From positions 744,001 to 808,000 of the forward strand of contig NZ_CP094970.1 in NCBI RefSeq assembly GCF_025790165.1: 64,000 nucleotides of DNA. The letters are read 5' to 3'. Below the pieces are notes generated by a model. It had not been told where the DNA came from, did not search any database, and saw only the letters and a program-made list of their open reading frames with translations. This DNA comes from Solicola gregarius (lineage in GTDB: Bacteria > Actinomycetota > Actinomycetes > Propionibacteriales > Nocardioidaceae). Each line of letters starts with the position of its first letter. Within the stretch, counting starts at the first letter, position 1. This document shows positions 8,013 to 15,874 of this stretch, one piece after another. The position numbers and the translations under genes are program-made.

Positions 8013-8546
8013 CTAGTCGGCGATGCCGCCGCCGGCCTTCTCGCTCTCGTCGGAGCGTACGAGGCTCGCATAGTGGGAGCGGTAGTACAGCAACGGATCG
8101 TCGCCGTCACCGACCTCGGCGTGTACGACCCTGCCGACGACGATCGTGTGGTCGACACCGTCGTAGGTCTGCCAGGTCTCGCACTCCAGCCACGCGAGCG
8201 CGCCGTCGATGAGCACCGCATCGACCACCTTCGCGGGGCGATGCTCCACCCGGTGGAGCTGGCCCTCGAGGGGCCGGCCACGCGTGGCGAACCACGTCGC
8301 GGCCGCCTGGTTCTCCTCCGAGAGGATCGACACCGCCCACGTACGCGACGCCGAGACGGCCGCATGAAAGCGGTTCTTGTGGTCGATGCACACGAGCACG
8401 AGCGGTGGGTCGAGTGCGACGGACGTGAACGCGCTCGCGGTCAACGCGTGGTCTTCGCCGTCGACGCGGGTCGTGACCACCGTCACGCCGCTTGCGAACC
8501 GCCCGAGTGCGCCCCGGAACGCGGACTGGTCGACGGGTTGAGACAC
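8013..8546 (-). CDS. Flavin reductase-like domain protein
   Basis: A 177-residue FMN-binding split-barrel protein. ‘FASGVTVVTT’ at about 14-23 and ‘LTASAFTSVALDPPLVLVCI’ at about 33-52 are the hallmark strands of NAD(P)H:flavin oxidoreductases that supply reduced flavin to two-component monooxygenases. No monooxygenase is adjacent, so its partner is unknown. GTG at 8546 was chosen because TACCAT lies exactly six bases upstream, indicating a leaderless transcript; there is no ribosome site. It ends 69 bases from repeat copy 1. Confidence 0.83.
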   Translation of the reverse strand: MSQPVDQSAFRGALGRFASGVTVVTTRVDGEDHALTASAFTSVALDPPLVLVCIDHKNRFHAAVSASRTWAVSILSEENQAAATWFATRGRPLEGQLHRVEHRPAKVVDAVLIDGALAWLECETWQTYDGVDHTIVVGRVVHAEVGDGDDPLLYYRSHYASLVRSDESEKAGGGIAD

Positions 8547-8548
8547 AT

Positions 8549-8941
8549 CTAAATGGTATGCCGTGGGTCGCGTACCGCCGGTGGTGGACCGGACATCGAC
8601 ACGACCACTGCCGCCCCGACCACGACGAGGCCACCGATGAGCATGCTGTAGCCCAGCCAGTCGGAGGCGAACAGGTAGTCGCCCTCGGGACGGCCGCTGA
8701 ACAGGTAGAAGAACGCCACGACCCACCCGGCCGCGACGCAGACCGCACCCGCACGCCCGGCGTCGAGCAGCGCGCCCGCACGGACGACGAGATACGTCGT
8801 GCCGAGGGCCAGCACGAGACCCCACGGCAGGTCGATGCCCGCCAGCGACCACTGGTGCCGGTGCGCGACGAGTGCGGCCAGGCACACGACCGCGCCGGCC
8901 AGGACCAAAGCCACGCGGATGACGAGTCGGCGAACCGGCAC
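8549..8941 (-). CDS. Small membrane protein downstream of mshB (Rv1171 type)
   Basis: A 130-residue protein with four hydrophobic segments (about 5-27, 37-55, 62-82, 95-117). The GTG start at 8941 lies one base past the mshB stop, so the two are translationally coupled. In mycobacteria a membrane protein of this size (Rv1171) also directly follows mshB. The role is unknown; the conserved linkage suggests a connection with mycothiol or envelope, but this is inference. Confidence 0.72.
   Translation of the reverse strand: MPVRRLVIRVALVLAGAVVCLAALVAHRHQWSLAGIDLPWGLVLALGTTYLVVRAGALLDAGRAGAVCVAAGWVVAFFYLFSGRPEGDYLFASDWLGYSMLIGGLVVVGAAVVVSMSGPPPAVRDPRHTI
8553..8558 (-). promoter_or_regulatory. Leaderless -10 (TACCAT) for flavin reductase gene
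   Basis: TACCAT, then six bases, then GTG at 8546. The element lies inside the 3' end of the upstream membrane-protein gene. Confidence 0.55.
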
Positions 8942-8942
8942 G

Positions 8943-9851
8943 CTAGTGCCCTGCCACGCCGCCGAACAGGTCGGACTCCAGCTCGCCGTCCGCGGCGGAG
9001 CTGACACCCCTCGCCAGGCGATAGTGCTCGGTCGCCCAGATCTGGTTGCCGAAGCTGCCGGACAACGCGAAGAACGGGCTGTCGGCGGCGATCTGCGTGG
9101 CGTGGGCACGCATGGCGTCCAGCTTCTTGTCGACGTACGCCGCGCCGTCGATCTCGGCGGAGAGGTCGGCGTCTTCCACGGCCATCGGCGGCAGCGCGTC
9201 GGGATCCATGCCTTCGAACGTCGTCGTGTCGCCGGCGTCACGGAGTGCGCGCAGGCCCGCACGCATGCGCGACGCGGACATCGCCGACCAGTAGATCTTC
9301 GGGATGTCCCACGCCTCGCCGAGCTCGCTGCGGAACGACGACACCGCCGCGAGGCTCGAGGCGTAGTGCGCCACCCGATGCGCCTGCACGTGATCGGGGT
9401 GGCCGTAGCCGCCGAAGTCGTCGTACGTGACGAGGACCTGCGGGCGTACCTCGCGGATCACCTCGACCAGGTGCGTCGACGCTTCGAGCAGATCCGCGCG
9501 CCAGAACGAGTCGTCGCTGACGTCGGGCGGAACGGTCGCCGAGCCGTCATCGGCGTAGATCATGCCGGAGTCGCGGTAACGGCCCGCACCACCGAGGAAA
9601 CGGTGATCGGTGACGCCGAGGATCTCCATCGCCTTGTCGAGCTCGCCGATGCGGTGCTGGCCGAGCCCGTCGTCGCGATGCGCCGCGAGATGCTCGAGGT
9701 CGGGCACGAGCACCTCACCCAGCTCGCCGAGTGTGCAGGTCACCAGCGTGACCGCGGCCCCCTCGGCGACGTACTTCGCCATCGTGGCGCCGTTGCCGAT
9801 GGTTTCGTCGTCGGGGTGTGCGTGTACGAGCAGGAGGCGGCGATCTGTCAT
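8943..9851 (-). CDS. mshB: Mycothiol biosynthesis deacetylase MshB
   Basis: A 302-residue zinc-dependent LmbE-family hydrolase that removes the acetyl group from GlcNAc-inositol, the second committed step of mycothiol synthesis. ‘HAHPDDE’ at residues 10-16 and ‘[11 protein letters not shown]’ near 152 give the zinc ligands and the catalytic Asp. ATG at 9851 was chosen as the first residue of the fold (‘[16 protein letters not shown]’); the preceding sequence belongs to the repeat. No strong ribosome site precedes it. Repeat copy 2 starts 10 bases upstream and forms the whole upstream region. Confidence 0.93.
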   Translation of the reverse strand: MTDRRLLLVHAHPDDETIGNGATMAKYVAEGAAVTLVTCTLGELGEVLVPDLEHLAAHRDDGLGQHRIGELDKAMEILGVTDHRFLGGAGRYRDSGMIYADDGSATVPPDVSDDSFWRADLLEASTHLVEVIREVRPQVLVTYDDFGGYGHPDHVQAHRVAHYASSLAAVSSFRSELGEAWDIPKIYWSAMSASRMRAGLRALRDAGDTTTFEGMDPDALPPMAVEDADLSAEIDGAAYVDKKLDAMRAHATQIAADSPFFALSGSFGNQIWATEHYRLARGVSSAADGELESDLFGGVAGH

Positions 9852-9861
9852 GGGACAAAGC

Positions 9862-10029
9862 CTAGTGTCCTGCGTTTGAAATGGCTTCACGGCAGGCGTC
9901 GTTCAGGTGGATGCATCCGCAAGGACGAGGAGGACAGGCATAGTCGGCCCTATTTCCGACGACGAGGACGCGGCGGGGCGCCGCCTGGGCGGCGAAGGAC
10001 GTCAAGGTATTTCGAACGCAGGGCACTAG
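9862..10029. repeat. Interspersed 168-bp element, copy 2
   Basis: Same length and orientation as copy 1. Its 21-bp terminal pairing is kept with two T·G wobbles, although position 20 has changed from G-C to A-T. It fills the gap between the DUF4345-like gene and mshB, and its left end is 10 bases from the mshB start codon. Confidence 0.88.
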
Positions 10030-10049
10030 GTCGTGCCGCAGACAGCACG

Positions 10050-10424
10050 TCACCGGTCGGGCCACAACAGGGCCGCGGCCGCCGCGGCCTCGATGGCGAT
10101 GAAGACTCCGGTCGGCCACGGATCGAGCCGCCGCTCCAGGGCCGCACCGCCCACCCGGGCTGCCGCCATGCCCGCAGTCGCCGCCGCGACGGCGTCGACC
10201 GCCCCGCGTCCGCGCGAGCCACGGCCGGCCGCGAGTAGGGCACCCGCGAATGCGAACGAGATCCCCGAATACACCGCCCTGATCTCCGTACGTGACGCCG
10301 CCGTCGGCGCGGACCCACGAAACACCTCAGGGACCCGACCAGGAACCGCGGCTCCGACCGCGCCGAGCGCTGCGTACCCCCCTGCGACGACGCGGATCCT
10401 TTGCTGGCGGGTGATACGGCGCAT
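10050..10424 (-). CDS. Small membrane protein, DUF4345-like
   Basis: A 124-residue protein with about four hydrophobic segments. The middle motif ‘RTEIRAVYSGISFAFAGALL’ resembles the conserved ‘ELRAxYGGxxLxxG’ core of DUF4345 proteins. The basic N-terminus (‘MRRITRQQRIR’) suggests cytoplasmic start topology. It is divergent from the S9 peptidase, 57 bases apart. Function unknown. Confidence 0.62.
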   Translation of the reverse strand: MRRITRQQRIRVVAGGYAALGAVGAAVPGRVPEVFRGSAPTAASRTEIRAVYSGISFAFAGALLAAGRGSRGRGAVDAVAAATAGMAAARVGGAALERRLDPWPTGVFIAIEAAAAAALLWPDR

Positions 10425-10469
10425 AGCTCCTCCGTCGGTCCGGCGGTGTCGGTCTCGGGCTCGACACCC

Positions 10470-10475
10470 TATGGT
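10470..10475 (+). promoter_or_regulatory. Leaderless -10 (TATGGT) for S9 peptidase gene
   Basis: TATGGT, six bases, ATG at 10482; no ribosome site. Confidence 0.6.
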
Positions 10476-10481
10476 GCCAGC

Positions 10482-12572
10482 ATGACTGACGCTCCGTCCT
10501 TTCCGCGCATGTACGCCCGCACGCTGCGCTTCACGCTCGGCACGCCCCGCAACCTCCAGGTCACGCCCGACGGGTCGCGGGTGCTGTTCGTACGCACACC
10601 ATCGGGCACGTCACGTACCGGTGCCCTCTGGTCGTACGACGTCGCCGACGGGCAGGAGCGGCTGATCGCGGATCCCGCGCAGCTGCTCGGCGACTCCGGT
10701 GAGGAACTGTCGGCAGAGGAGCGGGCTCGGCGCGAGCGCAGTCGAGAGACCGCGGGTGGCATCGTCGGCTACACGACCGACGCAACCGCGAGTGTCGCCG
10801 CGTTCGCGCTGTCCGGCGCGATCTGGGTGGCCGAGGTAGCGGGTGAAGGAGCCCGCCGGCTGCCGTCGAACGGCCCGGTCATCGACCCGCACATCGACCC
10901 GACGGGGCGCACCGTCGCGTACGCGAACGACGGCGCGCTGCGGGTGATCGACGTCGACGGCGCATCGGACCGCGCACTCGTCGAGCCGGACGGCGACGAG
11001 GTCGTGTGGGGGCAGGCGGAGTTCGTCGCCGCCGAGGAGATGGAGCGCTACCGCGGGTTCTGGTGGGCGCCGGACGGCGAGTCGCTGCTCGTCGAGCGGT
11101 ACGACAACACGCCGGTACCGGTCTGGTACGTCGCCGACCCCGCCAACCCGGAGTCGGAGCCCGTTCGCCACCGCTACCCTGCCGCGGGCTCCACGAACGC
11201 CGACGTCAGCCTGTGGCACATCACCCTCGACGGCACCCGCCGTCGCCTCGACTGGGACGACGACGCGTACCCGTATCTCACCCGGGTCGGCTGGTCGGCG
11301 TTCGGCGGACCCCTGCTCCAGGTGATGTCACGCGATCAGCGCGCCGTACAGATCCGACGTTTCGACGTCGAGTCCGGATCCACCTCCCTCGTACGCGAGC
11401 TGCACGACGACACCTGGCTCGACCTGTTCGTCGGCGTGCCGGCGTACGCGCCGGACGGCCGACTCGTCACGGTCGAGCCGAGCGAGGACACCAACCGCGT
11501 AGCGCTCGACGGCGAGCCGATCAGCCCCGTCGGCCTGCAGGTACGCCGTGTGCTCGCGATCGACGACCGCGGCGTGCTCGTGACGGCCAACGACGACCCC
11601 ACCGAGCTCCACCTCGTCCGCATCGGGCTCGACGGCTCGGTCAACCGCCTCACCGCCGGCGGCGGCGTGCACAACGGATCGGCGGCCGGCGCGACGATGG
11701 TCGTCGTACGCTCGGCGCTTGACGTCGGTGCGAGCTCGATCACCGTGTACCGCGAAGGTGCCGAGATCGGTCAGATCTCAAACCTGGCTGAAGATCCCGG
11801 CTTCCGACCCAACGTGTCGTCGGTGACCGTCGGCGACCGCGATCTGCACGCCGCAGTGCTCTTCCCGCGCGACCACGTACGCGGAGCGAGGCGACTACCC
11901 GTGCTGATGGATCCGTACGGTGGACCACACGCACTCCGCAACGTGAAGTCGTCGCGCGGGTTCCTGCTGCCGCAGTGGCTCGCCGACCAAGGCTTCTGTG
12001 TGATCGTGTCGGACGGTCGCGGTACGCCGGGGCGCGGGCCGGCGTGGGACCGCAGCGTCCGCGACAACTTCGTGGCCACCCTCGACGACCAGGTCGACGC
12101 CCTCCAGGGGGTCGCACACGCGTACCCCGACGACGTCGACACCGGACACGTCGCGATCACGGGCTGGTCGTTCGGCGGATACCTCGCAGGGATGGCAGTG
12201 CTGCGGCGCCCAGACATCTTCCACACCGCAGTCGCCGGAGCGCCCGTCACCGACCAGCGCCTGTACGACACGTTCTACACCGAACGGTATCTCGGACACC
12301 CCGATGAACAGCCCGAGGTGTACGACCGCAACTCCCTGGGCGAGCTCGCGGGCGCCCTCGAACGACCCCTGATGATCATCCACGGCATGGTCGACGACAA
12401 CGTCGTCGTCGCACACTCGCTGCGGCTGTCCTCCGCGCTGCTCGCCGCAGGACGTCCGCACGAGGTGCTGCCGCTGACGGGAGTCACGCACATGACCCCG
12501 CAGGAGACGGTCGCCGAGAACCTGCAGCTGCTGCAGGTCGAGTTCATCAAGCGTGGCTTGGGGATCGGGTAG
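10482..12572 (+). CDS. S9 family prolyl oligopeptidase (DPP-IV type)
   Basis: A 696-residue serine peptidase: an N-terminal beta-propeller (about 1-440) resembling the DPP-IV N-terminal domain, then an alpha/beta-hydrolase domain. The nucleophile is in ‘GWSFGGYLAG’ (about S565), the acid in ‘HGMVDDNVV’, and the histidine in ‘GVTHMTP’. ‘QAEFVAAEEMERYRGFWWAPDG’-like residues provide the Glu-Glu pair that binds the substrate N-terminus in DPP-IV enzymes. There is no signal peptide, so it is probably cytoplasmic and cleaves dipeptides from small peptides. The start is set by the leaderless promoter. Confidence 0.9.
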   Translation: MTDAPSFPRMYARTLRFTLGTPRNLQVTPDGSRVLFVRTPSGTSRTGALWSYDVADGQERLIADPAQLLGDSGEELSAEERARRERSRETAGGIVGYTTDATASVAAFALSGAIWVAEVAGEGARRLPSNGPVIDPHIDPTGRTVAYANDGALRVIDVDGASDRALVEPDGDEVVWGQAEFVAAEEMERYRGFWWAPDGESLLVERYDNTPVPVWYVADPANPESEPVRHRYPAAGSTNADVSLWHITLDGTRRRLDWDDDAYPYLTRVGWSAFGGPLLQVMSRDQRAVQIRRFDVESGSTSLVRELHDDTWLDLFVGVPAYAPDGRLVTVEPSEDTNRVALDGEPISPVGLQVRRVLAIDDRGVLVTANDDPTELHLVRIGLDGSVNRLTAGGGVHNGSAAGATMVVVRSALDVGASSITVYREGAEIGQISNLAEDPGFRPNVSSVTVGDRDLHAAVLFPRDHVRGARRLPVLMDPYGGPHALRNVKSSRGFLLPQWLADQGFCVIVSDGRGTPGRGPAWDRSVRDNFVATLDDQVDALQGVAHAYPDDVDTGHVAITGWSFGGYLAGMAVLRRPDIFHTAVAGAPVTDQRLYDTFYTERYLGHPDEQPEVYDRNSLGELAGALERPLMIIHGMVDDNVVVAHSLRLSSALLAAGRPHEVLPLTGVTHMTPQETVAENLQLLQVEFIKRGLGIG

Positions 12573-12599
12573 GACTACTCCGATCTTTCGGTTAGGGCA

Positions 12600-12723
12600 T
12601 ACCGGCTTTGCCGCTACTCCGGCTGGCGCCTATCGGCTCTGCGTTTCCTTGGGTTACTACTTATCGGCTTCGCCGACCCGTCGGTTGGCGCCTATCGGGT
12701 TTCCCGCTACTCCGGTTGCTGTA
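12600..12723. repeat. Four degenerate 31-bp tandem units
   Basis: Units start at 12600, 12631, 12662 and 12693, each exactly 31 bases and each beginning TAYCGG. Units 1, 3 and 4 share TTNCCGCTACTCCGGYTG-like blocks, and units 1 and 3 end GGCGCC. The array begins 28 bases after the S9 peptidase stop. The units do not preserve a reading frame (31 is not a multiple of 3). Confidence 0.7.
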
Positions 12724-12928
12724 CAGACGGCGACGACGCAGGTACGCAGCGGGCTCGGGTTCACCGTCGACGCACCCGCCCTACCGGTTGGCGCCTATCG
12801 GCTTTCCCGCTACTCCCGTTGGTGTTCAAACGGCGGCGACGGCGGACGTACGCGGCGGCGGGCGTCACCTGTCGGCGATCCCGCACCTTCGGTTCCACCT
12901 ATCGGGTTTCCCGTGCGCCGGGTGCCGG
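12693..12928. repeat. 103/104-bp tandem repeat, two diverged units plus a partial
   Basis: Units start at 12693, 12796 and 12900, each with TATCGGNTTTCCCG. The first two are roughly 70% alike over their length by eye, with the shared end GGTTNNCNCC. The last 31-bp unit is the beginning of the first long unit, so the long repeat seems to have grown from the short one. No gene function is visible. Confidence 0.6.
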
Positions 12929-12942
12929 CCCCGTCGCACGCC

Positions 12943-12998
12943 GTGGAAGGAATCTACCTTTGGCCGGCCAGAGCCGGTCAAAGGTAGATTCTCTCCAC
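12943..12998. terminator. Strong hairpin, possible bidirectional terminator
   Basis: The inner arms 12950-12967 and 12974-12991 pair over 18 positions with a single G·T wobble, around a six-base loop. Two further bases bulge, then GTGGA/TCCAC (12943-12947 / 12994-12998) extends the stem. It separates the tandem repeats from the HNH remnant. Confidence 0.5.
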
Positions 12999-13020
12999 GC
13001 GCACGCGGATTCTGGTCGGA

Positions 13021-13125
13021 ATCTGCGGACGCTGCCACCACCTCGTGCACCAGCGCAAGCTGACGATCAAACCCGACGGACACGGCGGGCACACCTTCCA
13101 CCGACAGACCGGCACACGCATCGAC
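13021..13125 (+). pseudogene. HNH nuclease remnant of the DUF222/13E12 family
   Basis: Frame starting at 13021 reads ‘CGRCHHLVHQRKLTIKPDG’ and then ‘GHTFHRQTGTRI’, which matches the zinc-binding end (Cys...Cys-His-His-xx-His) of the HNH domain that terminates 13E12/DUF222 proteins. The N-terminal DUF222 part and the first half of the HNH motif are missing, and no start codon exists. This is a truncated, non-functional relic. Confidence 0.65.
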
Positions 13126-13268
13126 GACCACACCCGAGTCACGAAGCAGCGAGACCGCCAGGTCATCGCGAAGCTCGGCCACACCGAATCCCCGCCATCA
13201 CTGCGCACCTGGACGACGGCATCACCGGCCAGCCCACCCGAAACGGCGGGCTGGCCGGCACGCCCGCG

Positions 13269-13274
13269 TACCCT
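13269..13274 (+). promoter_or_regulatory. Leaderless -10 (TACCCT) for the padR remnant
   Basis: TACCCT, six bases, ATG at 13281. The promoter survives although the gene is broken. Confidence 0.45.
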
Positions 13275-13280
13275 TCCCTC

Positions 13281-13479
13281 ATGGCTGTTCCTTCAACCCG
13301 GCTTATGGTTCTCGCGCTCGTCCGCACGATGCAGCCCATCCACGGCTACCACGTTCGCCGCGAACTGCTGTCGTGGCGAGCCGAGACTGGCTGAACATCC
13401 GGCAGGGCTCCATCTACGGCGCGCTCAAGACCCTCGCCCGTGACGGCTGGATCGAACCGACCGAGACGGACCAAGAATC
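13281..13479 (+). pseudogene. PadR-family regulator, frameshifted and truncated
   Basis: ‘TRLMVLALVRTMQPIHGYHVRRELLSWRAE’-like residues begin a PadR winged-helix domain, but the frame stops at a TGA at 13392-13394. One base missing near 13385 would restore ‘DWLNIRQGSIYGALKTLARDGWIEP’, the recognition helix and wing of PadR proteins. Even so, the protein is cut off at about residue 66 where ABC-permease sequence begins. It cannot be functional as a full regulator. Confidence 0.7.
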
Positions 13480-13557
13480 GGATCCGCGGTGACACTGGCC
13501 CTCGCCGGCGTACTCGCCGTCGTTGGCGCGCGTACGTTCGCGCGCGAGAACGCGTAG
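13480..13557 (+). pseudogene. C-terminal scrap of an ABC-2 type permease
   Basis: The frame from 13480 to the TAG at 13555-13557 reads ‘AVTLALAGVLAVVGARTFAREN’-like: a last transmembrane helix and the basic tail typical of ABC-2 permeases. padR, ATPase and permease genes usually follow one another, so one deletion joining padR to the permease end explains this junction. No ATPase sequence is left. Confidence 0.5.
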
Positions 13558-13578
13558 CCGACGACGGGTGGGAGCCGG

Positions 13579-13584
13579 TACGGT
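13579..13584 (+). promoter_or_regulatory. Leaderless -10 (TACGGT) for pterin dehydratase gene
   Basis: TACGGT, six bases, ATG at 13591. Confidence 0.6.
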
Positions 13585-13590
13585 CGAGAC

Positions 13591-13875
13591 ATGAGCGACA
13601 TCCTGAGCAGCGAGCAGCTCCACAACGCGATGGCCGAGCACCCGCACTGGGAGGTACGCGAGGGCAAGCTGGTGCGCTCGGTACAGGCGTCCTCGTTCCC
13701 GAAGGCGATCCAGCTGGTCGACGCGGTCGCCGAACGCGCCGAAGCGGTTCAGCACCACCCCGATATCGACATCCGGTGGACGACCGTGACGTTCGCGCTC
13801 ACTACCCACTCCGAGGGCGGCATCACCGCCAAGGACGTCGAGATGGCCGCTCAGATCGACGAGCTCATCGGCTGA
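13591..13875 (+). CDS. 4a-hydroxytetrahydrobiopterin (pterin-4a-carbinolamine) dehydratase
   Basis: A 94-residue protein of normal family length. The active-site signature ‘EAVQHHPDIDIRWTTVTFAL’ holds the His-His-Pro and Trp residues, followed by ‘TTHSEGGITAKDVEMAAQID’ with the conserved distal Asp. It dehydrates 4a-hydroxy-pterins made by pterin-dependent hydroxylases; no such hydroxylase is nearby. It is transcribed without a leader and convergent with the antiporter gene. Confidence 0.9.
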   Translation: MSDILSSEQLHNAMAEHPHWEVREGKLVRSVQASSFPKAIQLVDAVAERAEAVQHHPDIDIRWTTVTFALTTHSEGGITAKDVEMAAQIDELIG

Positions 13876-13900
13876 TCGAGATCGGCGCCTCGCCTGAGGT

Positions 13901-15766
13901 TCACCCGGTGACGTGGTGAGGGAAGCACCAGCGCCACGCCTCGCCCGGCTCGAAGCTGCGCATCACCGGGTGCTCGGACTCCTCCCAGTGCTTCGTCGCG
14001 TGCGTGCCCGGCGAGGAGTCGCAGCAGCCGATGTAGCCACACACCATGCACTCGCGCAGATGCACCCAGCTCATGCCTTCCTTGAGGCACTGCTCGCAAC
14101 CCTCCGGCGTGCGCGGGCGCGGAGCGTCGACGTACGTACGCAGGTCCTCGCATTTTCCTCGGTTGCCTGATGGCACCAGTTCCACCTCGCGTTCGGCCGT
14201 CGTGTCTTCCGCGGAGCGGTCGAGGATCGTCTCCTCGACATCGAGCGCATCGAGTACGTGGCGCAACACCGTCTGGTCCATGTGACCGTTGCGCCGGATG
14301 CGCAGGACCTCCCCTCGCTCCGACTCGAGCATTATCTCTCGCAACTTCGCGTACTGCACGGACGGCGGATCGCTCGATCCCCCGAGACGCTCCCACACCG
14401 CGTTGGCGCGATCGAGAGACCGCTGACGAAGCCGGTCGACGACCTCCTGCGGCTCGTCGCCGGTGAGCTCTTCGTCGAGCCGCTGCAGACCCGCCCGGGC
14501 TGCGCGCTGGTAGACGGTCGCCTCCTGCAGGTGGTCCTCCTGCGGATCCGGCGCGGGGAGGTCGAGGCGCCGCACCAACGACGGCAGCGTCAGCCCCTGG
14601 ATCAACAACGTACCGGCGGTGACGAAGAACGCGATCGCGACGAACACCTCCCGATGCGGGGTGTCCTCGGGTAGCAGGAAGACCGCCGCGAGCGTCACGA
14701 CGCCGCGCATGCCGGCCCACGCGACGATCGTCGTGAACTGCCACGGCGGGCTCGGGTCCGTGCGACGCACAGCCGGAATCAGCCGGGGAAGGTACGTCGC
14801 GGGGAACACCCAGCAGAAGCGCAGCACGATCGCGGCCACGAGGGCGGCGACACAGCTCCAGACGATCGTCGACATCGCGAGATCGCTGTCGCCCAGGTCG
14901 GCGATGACCGTACGCACCTGGAGGCCGATCAACAAGAAGACGGTGTTCTCCAGCAGGAACCCGATCGTCGCCCAGATGGTGCGCTCGAACACCCTCGACG
15001 ACGCGGACTGGATCACCGGCGACCGGTGGCCGAGCAGCAGGCCCGCGACCACGACCGCGAGCACACCCGAGGAGTGGATCTCCTCCGCCGGGATGTACGC
15101 GATCCATGGCGTGAGGATCGAGATCGAGACATCCGTGAGCGTGTCGGTGACCCGCTTGCGTACCCAGCCGATGACGACCGCGACGACCACACCGATCGCG
15201 GCCGCGCCAACGGCGGACACCAGGAAGTCCAGGCCGACCGACCAGACCGTCACGCCCCCTGCCCCCATCGCCGCGACCGCCGTACGCAGGGTGACGAGTG
15301 CGGTCGCGTCGTTGACCAGGCTCTCGCCCTCGAGAATGGTGACGATGCGACGCGGCATGCCGGCCTTGCGGGCGATCGAGGTCGCGGCGACCGCATCCGG
15401 CGGCGCGACCACCGCGCCGAGCGCCAGCGCCGCGGCGAGCGGAACCGGCAGCAGCCACCAGACGGTCAACCCGACGCCGAGCGTCGTGAACACGACCAGC
15501 CCGACCGACAGCAGACCGATCGGTCGCTTGTTGCGTCGGAAGTCGATCAGCGACGTACGGATCGCCGCCGCGTACAGCAGCGGGGGCAGCAACCCGATCA
15601 GGACGAGGTCGGGCGTGAGCGCGACGTCGGGGATGAACGGCAGGTACGAACCCACGAACCCCGCGACGACGAGCACGAGTGGGGCCGAGAAGCCGACACG
15701 CCGCGCCAACGCGCTGACCGCGACGACGCAGGTGACCAGCACGACCATGGTGACGGCGATATGCAC
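13901..15766 (-). CDS. CPA1 Na+/H+ antiporter with C-terminal UBP-type zinc finger
   Basis: A 621-residue protein. Residues about 1-400 hold some 12 membrane segments with CPA1 signatures ‘APPDAVAATSIAR’ and ‘LEGESLVNDATALV’ (the ND pair needed for ion exchange). A cytoplasmic helical linker (about 410-530) follows. Residues about 534-621 form a UBP zinc finger with ‘CEQCLKEG’, ‘CMVCGYIGCCDSS’, and His residues in ‘HATKHWEESEHPVM’. The antiporter would exchange Na+ for H+; the finger may sense pH, metal or a protein tail. Such fusions are known in actinobacteria but their purpose is not established. Confidence 0.9.
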   Translation of the reverse strand: MHIAVTMVVLVTCVVAVSALARRVGFSAPLVLVVAGFVGSYLPFIPDVALTPDLVLIGLLPPLLYAAAIRTSLIDFRRNKRPIGLLSVGLVVFTTLGVGLTVWWLLPVPLAAALALGAVVAPPDAVAATSIARKAGMPRRIVTILEGESLVNDATALVTLRTAVAAMGAGGVTVWSVGLDFLVSAVGAAAIGVVVAVVIGWVRKRVTDTLTDVSISILTPWIAYIPAEEIHSSGVLAVVVAGLLLGHRSPVIQSASSRVFERTIWATIGFLLENTVFLLIGLQVRTVIADLGDSDLAMSTIVWSCVAALVAAIVLRFCWVFPATYLPRLIPAVRRTDPSPPWQFTTIVAWAGMRGVVTLAAVFLLPEDTPHREVFVAIAFFVTAGTLLIQGLTLPSLVRRLDLPAPDPQEDHLQEATVYQRAARAGLQRLDEELTGDEPQEVVDRLRQRSLDRANAVWERLGGSSDPPSVQYAKLREIMLESERGEVLRIRRNGHMDQTVLRHVLDALDVEETILDRSAEDTTAEREVELVPSGNRGKCEDLRTYVDAPRPRTPEGCEQCLKEGMSWVHLRECMVCGYIGCCDSSPGTHATKHWEESEHPVMRSFEPGEAWRWCFPHHVTG

Positions 15767-15815
15767 GCAGCCATTCTCACAGCAGGGTGGGCATCCCTCG
15801 TCGGTCGTCGCCAGT

Positions 15816-15821
15816 TAGGGT
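15816..15821 (+). promoter_or_regulatory. Leaderless-type -10 (TAGGGT) for the lipoprotein
   Basis: TAGGGT, seven bases, ATG at 15829. This supports 15829 as the native start although that ATG is now out of frame with the lipoprotein. Confidence 0.45.
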
Positions 15822-15874
15822 CGTCGCGATGACCCCCCTTCCCCCGGCGGTTCGCCGTACTTCCCTGCGCCCTG

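Noticed and set aside
12600-12928. CRISPR array
   Set aside because: 31-bp units are adjacent without spacers and are too diverged; no cas gene is present.
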